From: Coniella vitis
Taxonomy: Eukaryota > Ascomycota > Sordariomycetes > Diaporthales > Schizoparmaceae
Length of the DNA stretch: 64,000 nucleotides
NCBI GenBank assembly: GCA_011317545.1
Contig: WUJK01000007.1
Coordinates: 2,232,001-2,296,000 of the forward strand
Reading direction: 5' to 3'
Both the position numbers and the translations under genes were made by a program. Shown one piece after another: positions 12,168-22,933 of this stretch; position 1 is the stretch's first letter; every line of letters starts with the position of its first letter. The notes below the pieces were generated by a model. It was not told where the DNA came from. It saw only the letters and a list, made by a program, of their open reading frames with translations, and made no database searches.

Positions 12168-13021
12168 TCACCGCCGACCAGGCTTGCTCAAAGGCCCCTT
12201 GGAGCTAAAACCACCAGCCCCAGAGATTGATGTCAGCTTGTTAAGCTTGACTACTTTTTCTCTTCGCTGTGCAGACATCTTCCTAGCTCGTTCACGCTCA
12301 ATATTTTGCTTGGCGCGCAGCGCATCACGGCTCTGTGATCCGTAACTGACCCGACCAGGATTTAGCTGGTGTACGACTCCGACTCCGCCTCCACCACCAC
12401 CAGAATCTTCACTGGATAAATGAGACGAAGAGTCCGAGTCATCGGAATCAGAGTCAGACTCCGAATCGCTATCACTATCGTTCTACAAATTCAGTCAGTA
12501 ACAAAGCACGCACAACAGCTTGGGTTGAAAAGGTAGCCTACTTTATCCTTCTTCGCCTTTTCACCCGTGCCATAAGAGTGCAATATTGGCTTTTCAGCGC
12601 CTGGTGTCCCTCTTCCTACCGCTGGCACTTCATCGGGGCTTTCTGCTTTGTCAATCTGCGAATAGCCAACTTGAATGACCTTGAGGGGCGTTACAGCCTG
12701 GGATCTGGGCCGAGGAAGTTTCGCTACGTCAAGAATCCAGTGTCCGTCTCCCAACTGCTCTGCTACTTTTGCCATAGCAACCTGGCGCTTGCGCTCTCCC
12801 TCATCCAAAGCAGCCTGTGCTGCCTCTTGGTCAACCACATAGCTGCGTGCCTGGCGGTGCCCTGAAAGCGAATTATCCTCTATTCTTCTGCGCTTCGAGG
12901 AGTGGGTGTCGCTGGATATCGGTGTGCCGGGGGTGCTTTGCGACGATGCTGCCGCCGCTCTTTGCATAAATTTCATGGTTAGCAACCTCTGCGAGGCGCC
13001 ACCGGGCGTGCCTGAAGCCAT
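12168..13021 (-). CDS. mpp6: Mpp6-like RNA exosome cofactor (putative)
   Basis: 264 residues in two exons (13021-12542 and 12482-12168; intron 12541-12483, GTAGGC...TTGTAG). Mpp6/MPHOSPH6 proteins bind RNA and tie the nuclear exosome to its Mtr4 helicase. Visible similarities: LLTMKFMQRAA near the N-terminus (human LLRMKFMQR, yeast MNMKFMKF), HWILDV in the middle (human HWYLDL), and VGYSQIDKAE followed by GRGTPG (yeast VGYSELRKPE then GRKTFG). Between them lies a basic KRRRIED patch. The C-terminus is an acidic Ser/Asp run, a glycine stretch, then a basic helix-prone tail rich in Arg/Lys, longer than in yeast. The gene diverges from NDUFS6 over 455 bases. The assignment rests on short motifs, so it is moderate; otherwise it is a conserved fungal nuclear protein of unknown role. 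Confidence 0.6.
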
Positions 13022-13476
13022 CGCGATCCTTCCCAGGCGCTGGCAGGACTTGTTTTGTTATGGTTACTCGTCGAGAAATAGAGGGGGTATCGGTCCTTGC
13101 AGATAGTTTTCCTGGATGATGGCTGAAGTTGTGTTTATGACAACAAGCGTACCATCGAGAGCTCGCTGAAAAATGATCGACTTGCGCGTTATGGAAGGAA
13201 TGCAGGATGCCGGCTGGATAAAGTCGTAATTTGCGGTGCCAGGTGTGTTGTTATGGATGGTCAGTTTCGCGCAACTCCCGTTTACATAGTATTTACTAGG
13301 CGCAGGGGTCCCTGTAGGTTTAGTGGGGCTTGCAATGACGAATCAGAGTGCAGCTAACTAAGCCGCTGCAGCCTGAGTACTGACGTCCCGCGGCAACGAC
13401 ATGTTTCGAGCTCGCAGTTGCTCCCAGGACCCTTCGACGTCGTACCCTTACACCACGGACATCGCAGCTCACCATC
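13022..13476. promoter_or_regulatory. Divergent promoter region, Mpp6-like / NDUFS6
   Basis: 455 bases between two start codons facing away from each other. It holds one ACATAGTA motif at 13284-13291. I see no clear TATA box. It presumably contains both promoters. Confidence 0.6.
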
Positions 13477-14175
13477 ATGTCCACAACCAGCGTTCGGTCA
13501 GCATGCGGGCTGGCACGCCTTGCACAGCGATCATTCTCCACGACGGCACGTCAATTGGAGAGCAAGGCTGTGGCGCCCGCGATCTCAACCGCGTCCCCCG
13601 TGGCCAAAAAAGAGACCCAGGTTCCAGTCGAACTGCCCCAAGCACCCAACAGGAAGGACATTTGGTCCCGGAGCCAGAAGCCGCGCGCTCTCGCCATGGC
13701 GGGCCCTCGATTTGAGCAGACCGATTTCGACCTCCAGGTGCGTTGTTCCCAGGAGCCTTGCACAATGCAAGACAGAGTGGATCGATAATAATGGCCGCTA
13801 ACGGAATATATGCACCACTCCATAGCCTCAATCCTACGCCGCCATAGAGCTCATTCACAAGCAACCCGTTCGCTGGACACATGACCGTGTTGTGGCCTGC
13901 GATGGTGGCGGCGGTCCCGCCGGTCACCCGCGCATCTTCATCAACTGCGACAAGCCCGAAATCTCGGTTTGCAACTACTGTGGAATTCCATATGTACGTC
14001 ACTGCTGGCTCCAACGAGGAAAAAGAACATTTTCGAAATTGACACAGAGCTACTACAGGCAAACGAGCACCACCGAGCCCACCTCGAGTCTCTGCCACAA
14101 ACATCATACCCTTTGGAGGACACCGAAGGAGTGGGAGCCATTCCTCCTCTGTCAAGGCCTCACCCACCTCACTAG
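13477..14175 (+). CDS. NDUFS6: NADH:ubiquinone oxidoreductase zinc-binding subunit (NDUFS6 / 13 kDa-A homologue)
   Basis: An accessory subunit of mitochondrial complex I that holds a zinc ion at the junction of the matrix arm. Exons: 13477-13737, 13826-13993 and 14059-14175, giving 181 residues. The N-terminus MSTTSVRSACGLARLAQRSF followed by STTARQ is a classic mitochondrial presequence. Exon 2 begins PQSYAAIELIHKQPVRW and carries the zinc-binding core: ACDGGGGPAGHP supplies Cys and His, and VCNYCGIPY supplies two more Cys (human equivalents ACDGGGGALGHP and CGYCGLQF). Exon 3 adds a longer fungal tail ending RPHPPH, absent from the mammalian protein. Both introns have standard GT-AG ends (GTGCGT, GTACGT). 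The start at 13477 is chosen because it begins the presequence. Assignment is firm. Confidence 0.93.
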
Positions 14176-14842
14176 ACCGGCCGCCAGAGTCAGAATGTTC
14201 TACATAGTTTCAGTCAAATATTCAGATTATATTCGGCAGCATGTTGTGCTCCTTTTTCATGATAAGTACCCTGAACAGTCTGGTAGTGAATGATGATGAA
14301 TCGTCTTGGATAGTTTATCGCACGAAGAGCCTCTCAGTATACGGAAACGTCCAAACCAACCACTTGTTGCAAATTTTAAACCAGTTGATCTATGTCTACA
14401 CTCACCCCCCCCATATCTCTTGTCGCATACTTGGGACGAACCTAACGAACATGTATTGTTCTTGTAGAGTAGGCAAGCAGGTTCTCGGTCTGAAATGGCA
14501 CCTTTTTCATGCCCGCCCCACGTGCAACCATCTGTGGCCATCCTTGTGAGTTTCCCAGGGATTGTGACCGTTTTCAGAAAATGCAATAGTCACTGCAAGT
14601 TGTGAGTGAAAGTTGACACCTTTGGCTTAAGGTGTTCAATGGTATTCATGCATTTCTGATTGCATCCAAGTGAGCGTTCTTTTTTCGAACGAGTACCGCA
14701 TCTGAAAACCTCCTCTGGAGTAATGCTCGATGACCGAGCCTCGTAGTGCACGCGCCAAACAAGTTACTTGTTGTTGTGATCCCAATTGCCGCTGATATTC
14801 CTTTGAGACGGGTGATTTTCAAGCGGCTTTGGTATGTGCCTG
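14176..14842. other. Convergent 3' intergenic region
   Basis: Between the ends of NDUFS6 (+) and the RRM-like gene (-). It should hold both 3' UTRs and polyadenylation signals. A TACATAGTTT variant of the dispersed motif occurs at about 14201. No gene seen. Confidence 0.6.
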
Positions 14843-15996
14843 TCAATAGCGATAGTTGCCTTCTTGTCCCTTCTGGAAGCCTCGTCCTCTTCGGTTGCTC
14901 GATGGTCCGACGAGTTGGTCGCTATACAAGTTTCCACTACCTCTATCATCAACCGCCATTGGCTCAAAGCCCAATGATCCATCTACGAGTACTGCATCAT
15001 CGTATGGTCTCTGCGCATGCTCGCTATTTGAGCCCGGCACTGATCTTGGCCGGTGCACTGTCAATGTGTAGCTGATACCGGTTCGGGCGTCATAGTCAGT
15101 CTATATTATGAGGCAGGTTAGTTGCATAGCCTCCATTTTCCGGTCCTGACTGCCAACACCGTTCCCACGAGACGCACCTCTATGTTATGGAACACATCGC
15201 GTATCCGCTCTGCGTCCTCCTTGGTGTCACAGTACACGTCGACGCTCACAGTCGGTGAGGACTGCAGTAGTCGGCAGCCGTAAACACCAGCACCTTTATG
15301 CCTCGCGGCCTGCTCAACATCAGCAGCAGTTGTTCCTGGGGCAAATCCTTGAACCTCCACAACGTGCGGTCCTGCAAGTCCTTTGATTGTCAGACCTGTC
15401 ACCAGACGTGGCGCTGCCCTCACGGCTGTTCCTGCCACTTGGAATCCCTCCTTCCTAAGTGCATTTGTATTTCTGTCGTCCTGCTTATTTGGCTTGTTCG
15501 AATTATTGGGCTTGCTGTGTTGGGGCCGACTAGCTTTCTTCTGACTCTGTCCGAGGAGAGCATCTGCAAGGGATTGTGCGTAGTGTTCGGCGCGAAGTTG
15601 GGCCTTTGGAGCGGTGGGTGGTGCGCCTCCGCGGCCACCTATTCGTGCTGTCAAGGTGCTCGGCTTTGCGCCTTTGGATGCCGATGCTTGCTTCTAGAGT
15701 TGTCAACTCATGGTTCCTTGATGTGACGATCCTCTAATCTATACCTTGGTAACTCCTGCGCGGCTGGTAAGAGAACCGCTTGCGCCATTTGCTTTCCTGG
15801 ACGGAGCTGGGGCAGCTTTCTTTCCGAATATCTTGTCTGCTGTCGCTTGTGCCTTTTTGCGGTCGCGATCTACGTTCGTGCGGACTAAGAGTCAGCTCAT
15901 TGCACGTATCGAAGAAGCCAAGGTGGATTGTTGGTATCACTTGCTCTCATCGATCATCGCCTGGAGGTCGGCCCTGGCACCCTTGTCCTTAGCCAT
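14843..15996 (-). CDS. RRM-fold RNA-binding protein, four exons with one GC-AG intron
   Basis: 321 residues. Exons: 15996-15945, 15884-15745, 15693-15178 and 15100-14843. The protein starts MAKDKGARADLQAMIDE, followed by a basic helix (RTNVDRDRKKAQ), an Ala/Ser/Lys-rich linker, then an RRM-like domain in exon 3: VVEVQGFAPGTTAADVEQAA (strand 1 and helix 1) and VSVDVYCDTKEDAERI (strand 3 and helix 2). Exon 4 completes the fold and ends with an Arg/Gly patch, SSNRRGRGFQKGQ. The layout resembles Yra1/ALY-type mRNA export adaptors, but the RNP motifs are weak, so I do not name it. The first intron uses a GCAAGT donor; no GT donor keeps the frame. The third intron donor (GTGCGT, 15177) lies inside a frame that stays open 20 codons further, so a truncated model is easy to call by mistake. 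The gene diverges from use1. Confidence 0.72.
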
Positions 15997-16441
15997 TTTT
16001 TGAGGAATGTAATTCTTGTGGTAATAGATGGGTTTGTTACGTCCGAATGTTCAAGACTCGCGTTCTGGCTGCCCGATCGTGTGGAGAGAGACTCCAATCC
16101 TTGAGCTTGAATTCACAAGCGTGATTGTTGGCTTCAGAGTTGGGGGCGCGTCGCCTGAATGTTTAAGGGTGCAGTACCATTTGACAATACTGACAGTGCA
16201 AAGTCCCACTAAGGCTGCACGGATCATCCCCGTAGCGCCAGCGGAATCTTCCGCTGGGATCACTCCGCAGTCTGGCAGCCCAGCAGCTGTTCTAACGTCA
16301 CCAGGGTCACCAAGCATAGAGCCCACCGTACAAACACCACGCTGTTCCCGAAACCTACAACCTCTCTTCCGAACCGTGGTTCCATCAGTGTACTTTGCGT
16401 TGCATTTATGACTAACTAGGTAGTCAAAAGAGTCTGGGAGA
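15997..16441. promoter_or_regulatory. Divergent promoter region, RRM-like gene / use1
   Basis: 445 bases between two divergent start codons. A leftward frame covers most of it (16626-16051) but has no domain and overlaps the use1 start. Presumed bidirectional promoter. Confidence 0.5.
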
Positions 16442-17533
16442 ATGGCTCGCCTCAATTTCGATGCTCTTGCTCCTTTGGCGATCCCGAAGCGCACTGATCC
16501 TATGGTCGACCTCGATCGTCTTTTGAATCGCCTCCAACAGACCATCTTGAGAGCAGACGCGGAACGAGAGCGAAGGCTTAGGCATAGCGAATATGAGCGC
16601 CAGAAATTAAATTTTGTGCGTAGCAACGCGCTTTCAAAGTTCCGGTGACTGTTGGCTGACCATTTCCCTTTCTCGCCGTAGAACGTCGACTATGCGCGCA
16701 CGCTTCTTACAAGATTAGACCAAGATGCCTCCTCGATCAAGATTCTGACACGGAAGCAAGACACTCAGAACGACTTGAAGAGAAAACGCGACCTACTAGA
16801 CCATATAACCGACAGACTCAAAGACCTCGAAGACATGGGCGCCCATGTAGAAGACGACACAGACTTTGAAGGAGACGAGATGCTGAAGCATATTTTAATG
16901 GTTTCCAGCGAGAGCTTGGACCCTCAACTGGAAGATGCGGCAATCTCCAATCCACAAGATATCGATGAGAATGAGAAGACTCAACTCGCACAATTACAAG
17001 CCAAAGTAGAAGGACTTACGGATTCGTCGAATGAGCATACATCGGAGAAGTCGGAGCTTATCACGTCACAGGCCTTGCGATCGAGAGTGAAACAACTGGA
17101 AGGACCACAAACACACAAACCATACGACGACTCTGACCCTGTAAGAACCACAGGCACCACCACCTCTCTACTGTTTGGCAACCGATCTACAGAACAATCG
17201 GATATCTCCACCTCCGAAGCGATCCTTGACCATCAGCGCAAAGAACAGGAAATTGTCACCGAGGACCTTTTGCGGATGGCTACTCAACTCAAACTGTCCT
17301 CGCAAAGATTCGGCGAGGCACTACAAGAGGATACAGAAGTGTTGACTCGGGCTGGCGAAGGTCTGAACAAAAATGAATTGAGTCTTGAGGCGGCAGCCAG
17401 AAGAATGGGCGCGATCACAAAGATGACGGAAGGAAAGGGCTGGTGGGGTCGCATCATGCTTTACGCATGGATATATGGGCTAATGGTGGTGATGACCCTG
17501 GTTGTGTTTGTTTTGCCGAAACTGAGATTCTGA
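16442..17533 (+). CDS. use1: Use1-type SNARE of Golgi-to-ER retrograde transport
   Basis: A tail-anchored SNARE that works with Ufe1, Sec20 and Sec22 in fusing COPI vesicles at the ER. Exons 16442-16615 and 16682-17533 give 341 residues. The N-terminal half is a predicted helical region (ARLNFDALAPLAIPKR, then LLNRLQQTIL and LLTRLDQDASSIKIL). The SNARE heptad region runs from about residue 245 (AILDHQRKEQEIVTEDLLRM) through FGEALQEDTEVLTRAGEGL, with an acidic residue near the expected central layer, as in yeast Use1. It ends in one membrane segment, MLYAWIYGLMVVMTLVVFVL, and a short tail PKLRF, matching C-terminal insertion into the ER. The intron has GTGCGT and GTAG ends. It converges with the BRCT gene. 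Confidence 0.85.
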
Positions 17534-18376
17534 TGTATTCTGTTACCCTTTTGCTCGACGATACAACAGGCAAAGTGCCTGTCTTGAAGAAGGAAAAAAA
17601 AAAAAGGAAGTTCGCTTACACAAGAGGCCAAGAGTTTGGGTTGTGACCCACAGATTTTCACGCTGTGTTTTTCCTCGCTCATGGCTAGATCCATCAGCTT
17701 GGAAAAGCTTCTCCTGGCAGTACGTTCCTCCATCTGCGCAGTGGCGGAAACAAAGTACGATATCCAAGCAGTTTGGCTGAATATTCAAAGACAACTGCTC
17801 TGCGCAATGTGTGAGAGCCTGATCTGCGATTCCTTAAGATTAACCCACGTTGTCATTATGCTCTAGTGACATTCCTTGTTCCATTGCTAACCGCATCGAA
17901 GTGCAAATGTATTTTAATTTAACGCGATTTCGCAGTCTAGTCTCTGCTCTTTTCACTGCCATTTGTATGAATGGTACATGCACATGTCATGGCGAAGCCT
18001 AGATCACTAGGGACCAGTACGTGCAAACGACTTCCAACTCCTTGAACCGAGCAAAAGGCCACTGCCAGTATATCGCACCATTTCTTTGCAAACAGCCCAT
18101 CAAATCCGCTACCGACTCTCGACGAACCTGAATTTTCAGCGCAGAAACTGTCCAACCGAAGGAGAAGGGGAAAAATAAGAAAAAAAAAAAGAATAAGTTG
18201 TGATCTTTCGTGATGGTGGCATGATGGCTCGCCATGGCAACGTGCTTCCGACGCCGACAAGTTTGTGGTCTAGCTGTAGGCCTCTGAGCTGCGCAACGGG
18301 CAAGCAGCTGTAGATTATTGACTTCTTAAATTCTGTGAACCGGATCTATGGTCTCACTGTCCTTCGAATCGGTGTA
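17534..18376. other. Convergent 3' intergenic region with poly-A tracts
   Basis: Between the ends of use1 (+) and the BRCT/WGR-like gene (-). It contains A runs of 11 at 17594-17604 and 18180-18190. No gene seen. Confidence 0.6.
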
Positions 18377-19749
18377 TTACTTTCGGTGCTTCGTAGCCTT
18401 AGGCTGACGCTCTGGACGGGGTGCCTCACTGTCTTTGCGTTTGTTTTGGACTCCCATGACAATAGTTCTCAGAGCCTTCAGCTTCACACAATCGGGATGG
18501 CCCGGTGTATATAGGGAAGGGACACTGCCTGTGGGCTTCCCCTTGGAAGGAACTTGATAGTGCCAATTTGGCTGGGCTTCATGGGCTCTCAGGAGTCGCT
18601 CATCCCAAGCATAGCCAGTCTTTCCTCGGAAGAAGAGCTTGAACTGGTCCATTGCCTTGGCCAGACTCGGAGTCGGATTTCGTGTTTCCTGGACCTTCGG
18701 CTTGGTGCCTTTATCATAGAGGCCAGCCCAGAACCTGTACGCAGTTTTGACAAAAGTAGAAGTGGACATGTCAAGTTTGATCACCCACTTCAACTCGCCT
18801 TTTTGAAGCTCGACCCAGTACTGGAATTGATCTTTGTCTTCGAAAGGCCGAGGGGCTGCTGCTACTGCCCAAGCTTGAAAACTCTCAAAGTCTTCAAAAT
18901 CCAAGCATCTCTTGACGAGCGGTGTAACAGCGGAATATCCATCCGCCACTGTCGCATCATCAACGAGTGCGGCGGCTTTCGAAGCAATGCTCCTCTGGTG
19001 CTCAGGCCGCTGGGTTGTGCTGGCTTGTTTCTGACCCGGATGAGTCTTCTCTCCTGCAATCTCTGTGGCATGTCCTTCTCGTTTCTTGGATACTTTCTCG
19101 GCCGCCATCGAGATCTGCGTCGCAATCAGCGGCGCGCTTAGTACTGCAAGGCTGAGACTGGAATTCTTCTCATCGGAAGGAAGAGATGGCTTGTAATTTT
19201 TGCCATTCCTTCCTTGGCCACATTCCTGTACAGGTTCTCGAACCGTTGCAGTATCTTCTTTTTCTGCTTCAGACCTCTCACCCTCGCTTTCGACAACCTT
19301 GCCTTTCTTATATCGCTTGGCGTTAATTGCATCAATGTCGCGCGGTTTGTTTGGATCATACACTTCATAGTGCTCATAATACCTCCTGTCCATGATTACG
19401 TCGTCCAGCCAGTCCCATGTCACAATTGCAGGTTTTCTCTTGCTAGGCTTCATGGCTAGGACTTTTTTGACTGTAGAAATCAGGAGCAGAAGTAGTGAGC
19501 CTCAAGGTCCAGCCGTGTGCATTCCTTAATTCGAGTTTGAGTTGACTTACTTTCTGGCTCTCGATCTCGAAACGCCCTCCGACTGACAACCAGGTGCGTA
19601 ACGGCTTTGGAGAGCCGATCAGCCTGGCGCATACCAGCTCGTTTGATTTCTGCAGCTAGTTTCTGGGGGTTCGACCAGTCGGCGGTGACGAAAGCATCTT
19701 CGCCCAAGTTGCCGACAATCAGCACAACGATGCTCCTGAGCTTTCGCAT
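18377..19749 (-). CDS. BRCT and WGR-like domain protein without a PARP catalytic domain
   Basis: 430 residues in two exons (19749-19551 and 19470-18377; intron GTAAGT...CTACAG, phase 1). The N-terminus is a BRCT domain: SIVVLIVGNLG, KLAAEIKRAGMRQADRLSKA, VTHLVVSRRAF, then across the intron KPSKRKPAIVTWDWLDDVIM, with the conserved Trp of the last helix. A charged linker of about 170 residues follows. From about residue 270 there is a region like a WGR domain: FQYWVELQKGELKWVIKLDM and AMDQFKLFFRGKTGYAWDER, which matches the WGR C-terminal helix (FKKFxxKTGxxWxxR). The Trp-Gly-Arg triplet itself is replaced (RFWAGLYDKG). Filamentous fungal PARPs have BRCT-WGR-catalytic order, but here the protein stops after a basic tail. 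A role in DNA damage or nucleic acid binding is inference. The ATG at 19749 is the one just before the first BRCT strand; the frame is open further upstream. Confidence 0.75.
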
Positions 19750-20584
19750 GGTGTTTGAGCACTTCAGGTGTTTGTAGTTGTATTCAGAAATGGAAAAAGG
19801 TAAGCATCGGGTAACGGGCCGCTCGGGCAAGATGTTGCGAGGGAAAATCTGATAATCCAAGCAAAGAGACAAGGAAAAGATCCGTTTTGGTTTGATTTTT
19901 GTGAATGATGCTTCCGTTGGATCATACCAAAGTCGGAAGGAGCTGTAAACTCGATCGCTTGACAAATGATCAGAAGACATCAACTGGCGAAGTACCGTTC
20001 ATACGAATGCTGAAAACATATGAGAAATTGGAGGATCGGCCAAATGCCACATGTAGTCGCTGGGTGATATGGGTCGCTACTGCTTGGATTTGGATCAATT
20101 CTTTGCCGCCGGTTGTACAGCAACGCAAGGAAAGCATGAAACAGGTCGCCCATTCAATATGATGATAATCAGCGAAGTCAAGCTGTGGAGATTATGCCTG
20201 CGCCCAGCAAGCGGCGAAGATAGCATGAAGGTGGTTTCCAGACTTTCTACGGTATTGTATAGCTGCGTTCTCGCGGCTGCGGTGGAGTGACCGAGTGGTT
20301 CCTGTATTTTTTAGTGATCGGCTCAAATGCGTTATTTGATATGCAGTGTTTCCTCATCTAAGTCCTGACGATGGTTGACCCGCGAAGATGGACGCATTGG
20401 GAAGGGTCCGATCCAGAAACATATCCCGACGGAGAGCACTCTCGTATAAAAGGAACCTCCGCTTGATGGAAGCATTGATACAAGTACACTTGAGAATTAG
20501 ACGGCAGGAACGTTGAGACCGACCGGAATTCTATAGAAGACGCCATTGAATGGTCGCGGTTATGCAGCTTGAACTGTAGGTATT
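19750..20584. other. Intergenic region upstream of the BRCT/WGR-like gene and downstream of trpC
   Basis: Both flanking genes read leftward, so this should hold the BRCT gene promoter and the trpC 3' UTR. The frame of the BRCT gene stays open to 19983, but the added residues look like leader sequence. No other gene seen. Confidence 0.55.
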
Positions 20585-22933
20585 CTACCTGATGGCTTTT
20601 GCTGCCTTGACAAAGGCCTGAATCTTCTCCAAGCTCTGCTCTCCGCCTGCTTCTACACCACTGCTGACGTCGACTCCCACTATATGGGAAGAAAGGGGAC
20701 CGAGAGCAGCCAGAGTCGCTGCAACGTTGTCAGGGTTCAGTCCACCCGCGAACAAGACGCGCAAATGCTTATCCTTTTCTAGGATCGAGCGTACATCGGA
20801 TTGGTCAAGCAGTTGCCCGGAACCCGAGCCGGAATCCAGCAAAGGAAGGACATGGTAGCCACGGGTCGCCAGGCCTGGCTCTCCTGGACCGAATTTGTGA
20901 AAAACTGGAACGGGGATGAGCGACGCCCATTCGACAGGCTCTCGTCCGTGTAGTTGAACAACATCAAGGTCGTAGAGCCTCTGCTTCTCGAGTATTTCTT
21001 CCAAAGGCTGGTTCATAAAAACACCAACAAGGAGTGGGCCCTTGCCTGTCAACGTATGTTTCGCCGTAGAAAAGAAATCCACAGCAGAAGTAGCTGCAAC
21101 ACCAGGTGCCACAGAAGATTTTGATACGCGATCCTTGTGAACAATTTGTGAAATGGCCAAGGCAGTCTCGTGGGTAACGCATCGTTTAGTGCCAGGCACG
21201 AGGATCATGCCCACCAAGTCTGCGCCTGCTCTCACGGCTTCGGCCGCAGCTTCAGCGCTGCGGGTTCCACATATCTTGACGAGCAGCTTCTCGGGCTTGA
21301 CCTCTACTTGACGTGTTGTGGCACCCGAACAGAGTTCCCGGATGAACTGAGACGCATCTGGAGCACGCATGATTGCTTCCCCAACAAGGACAGCGTTGAC
21401 GCCATCAGTCTTGCAATCTTGCACGTCCTTGTATGAATTGATACCACTGAGTGCGCAGATGATAGTTTCTTTCGGAACCATGCCCCGCAGGCTCCTCGTA
21501 GTGCCAAGGTCAACCTCAAAAGTCTCAAGGTTGCGGTTGTTCACGCCGATAGCCTTGGCACCCAGTTTGACAGCTGTGGTCATCTCGCTAGCATTCTGAA
21601 CTTCGACGAGAGGCTCCATGCCAAGGGACAAGGAGTACTTGTAAAGCCGCTCCAACAATTCCGTGTCAAGCATTTTGACAATCAAAAGGATAGTGTCGGC
21701 ACCTGCCAAGCGAGCCTCAAGGATTTGATACTCTTCGAAAATAAACTCCTTCCGAAGGATAGCCGGACGGTTGGGCATTCCGTTAAGAACCTGCCGAACC
21801 GCTCGCAAATCCTCAATGTTGCCCTTGAACCATTCAGGTTCTGTAAGGACAGAAATAACACTAGCGCCTGCCAATGCATACCTCTTCGCTTGTGTTGGTG
21901 CGTTGATGTCCATGGCAAATACTCCCTTTGACGGTGAAGCTCTCTTGATCTCAGCCATGAGCGAGACATCAAATGGAGATTGTCGTAGACGTTCAACAAA
22001 TGGAACCAGTGGTGGAGCACAGTTGAGATCGTAGGCGGCTTGCAAGTCGGATATTCTCTGGGAGGGAATTTGCTTCTGAGCCATTACCGCAACTTTCCGA
22101 TGGGCATAAATTTGCTGCAGAATGTTGTTTCTTGGCTTTGTTGAGGCCGTATGGGCGCTGGCAGTGACTGCGACATCCTTTTGCAATCGTTCGCTCTCCG
22201 CCCAGGTACCCCCTTGGGTGAGCAAAAAGTTCTTGAACATAGCTCTGCCGTCTGCCGAGAGGATGCTTTCGGGGTGAAACTGAACACCCTCAATCGTCAA
22301 CTCCTTGTGGCGGACGCCCATGATAACTCCTTGCGTCTCATCATCTTTGGCAATCCAGGACGTCACTTCCAAGCACTCCGGCAAGGACACGTGCGTACCG
22401 GCAAGTGAGTGGTATCGAGTCACAGGCAGGCCTTGTGCTAGGCCTTTGTACACACCCTTGGAGTCATGACGCAGGGGCGATGTTTTACCGTGGAGGATTT
22501 CACCGGTCTGGCTGACATCGCCTCCATAAACATCAAGGATACATTGTCTGCAGCGCTGGTCAGTAAAGTCCCTAGCTTCTCATTTTGGAAAAGTGAAGAA
22601 TGTGAACACTCACTGGCCCATGCAAACACCGAAGATGGGAATCTTGCCTGCAAAGTGACGAATGGCATCCCGGCTAAGTCCCGAGTCCGTCTGCGGGTGA
22701 CCCGGTCCAGGACTGACAACCAATTGAGTTGGCTTTTTCGCGATCAGCTCTTCCAGCGTAATTTCGTCATTGCGAAAGACCGTGACGGTCGCACCCTCGA
22801 GGACCAAGTATTGGTAGACATTGTAGGTGAAGGAGTCATAATTGTCGATGAGGATGAGGTTCGAGGCCGTGGAAACAGGCGGCGAAGGGTCCGGATGATG
22901 GGGAGAGTGGTCTATCAAGTCCAAGCCAGACAT
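20585..22933 (-). CDS. trpC: Trifunctional tryptophan biosynthesis protein TrpC
   Basis: One polypeptide with three enzymes of tryptophan synthesis: glutamine amidotransferase of anthranilate synthase, indole-3-glycerol-phosphate synthase (IGPS) and phosphoribosylanthranilate isomerase (PRAI). Exons 22933-22614 and 22547-20585 give 760 residues, the usual length. Amidotransferase (about 25-235): LILIDNYDSFTYNVYQYL, VVSPGPGHP, the nucleophile motif GVCMGQQC interrupted by the intron inside the Gln codon, YHSLAG, and VQFHPES with catalytic His and Glu. IGPS (about 255-520): LMAEIKRASPSKG, LRKEFIFEEYQI, AIGVNNRNLETFEVD. PRAI (about 530-760): LLVKICGTRS, GVFMNQ, VVQLHG, FAGGLNPDNV and VGVDVSSGVE. 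The intron acceptor used is CTGCAG at 22548; a CAG seven bases earlier shifts frame. A Gcn4/Cpc1-type site lies about 100 bases upstream. Assignment certain. Confidence 0.98.

Noticed and set aside
11746..12171. 141-codon leftward frame
   Set aside because: Rich in Cys and Trp with no domain; it runs into the 3' end of the Mpp6-like gene.
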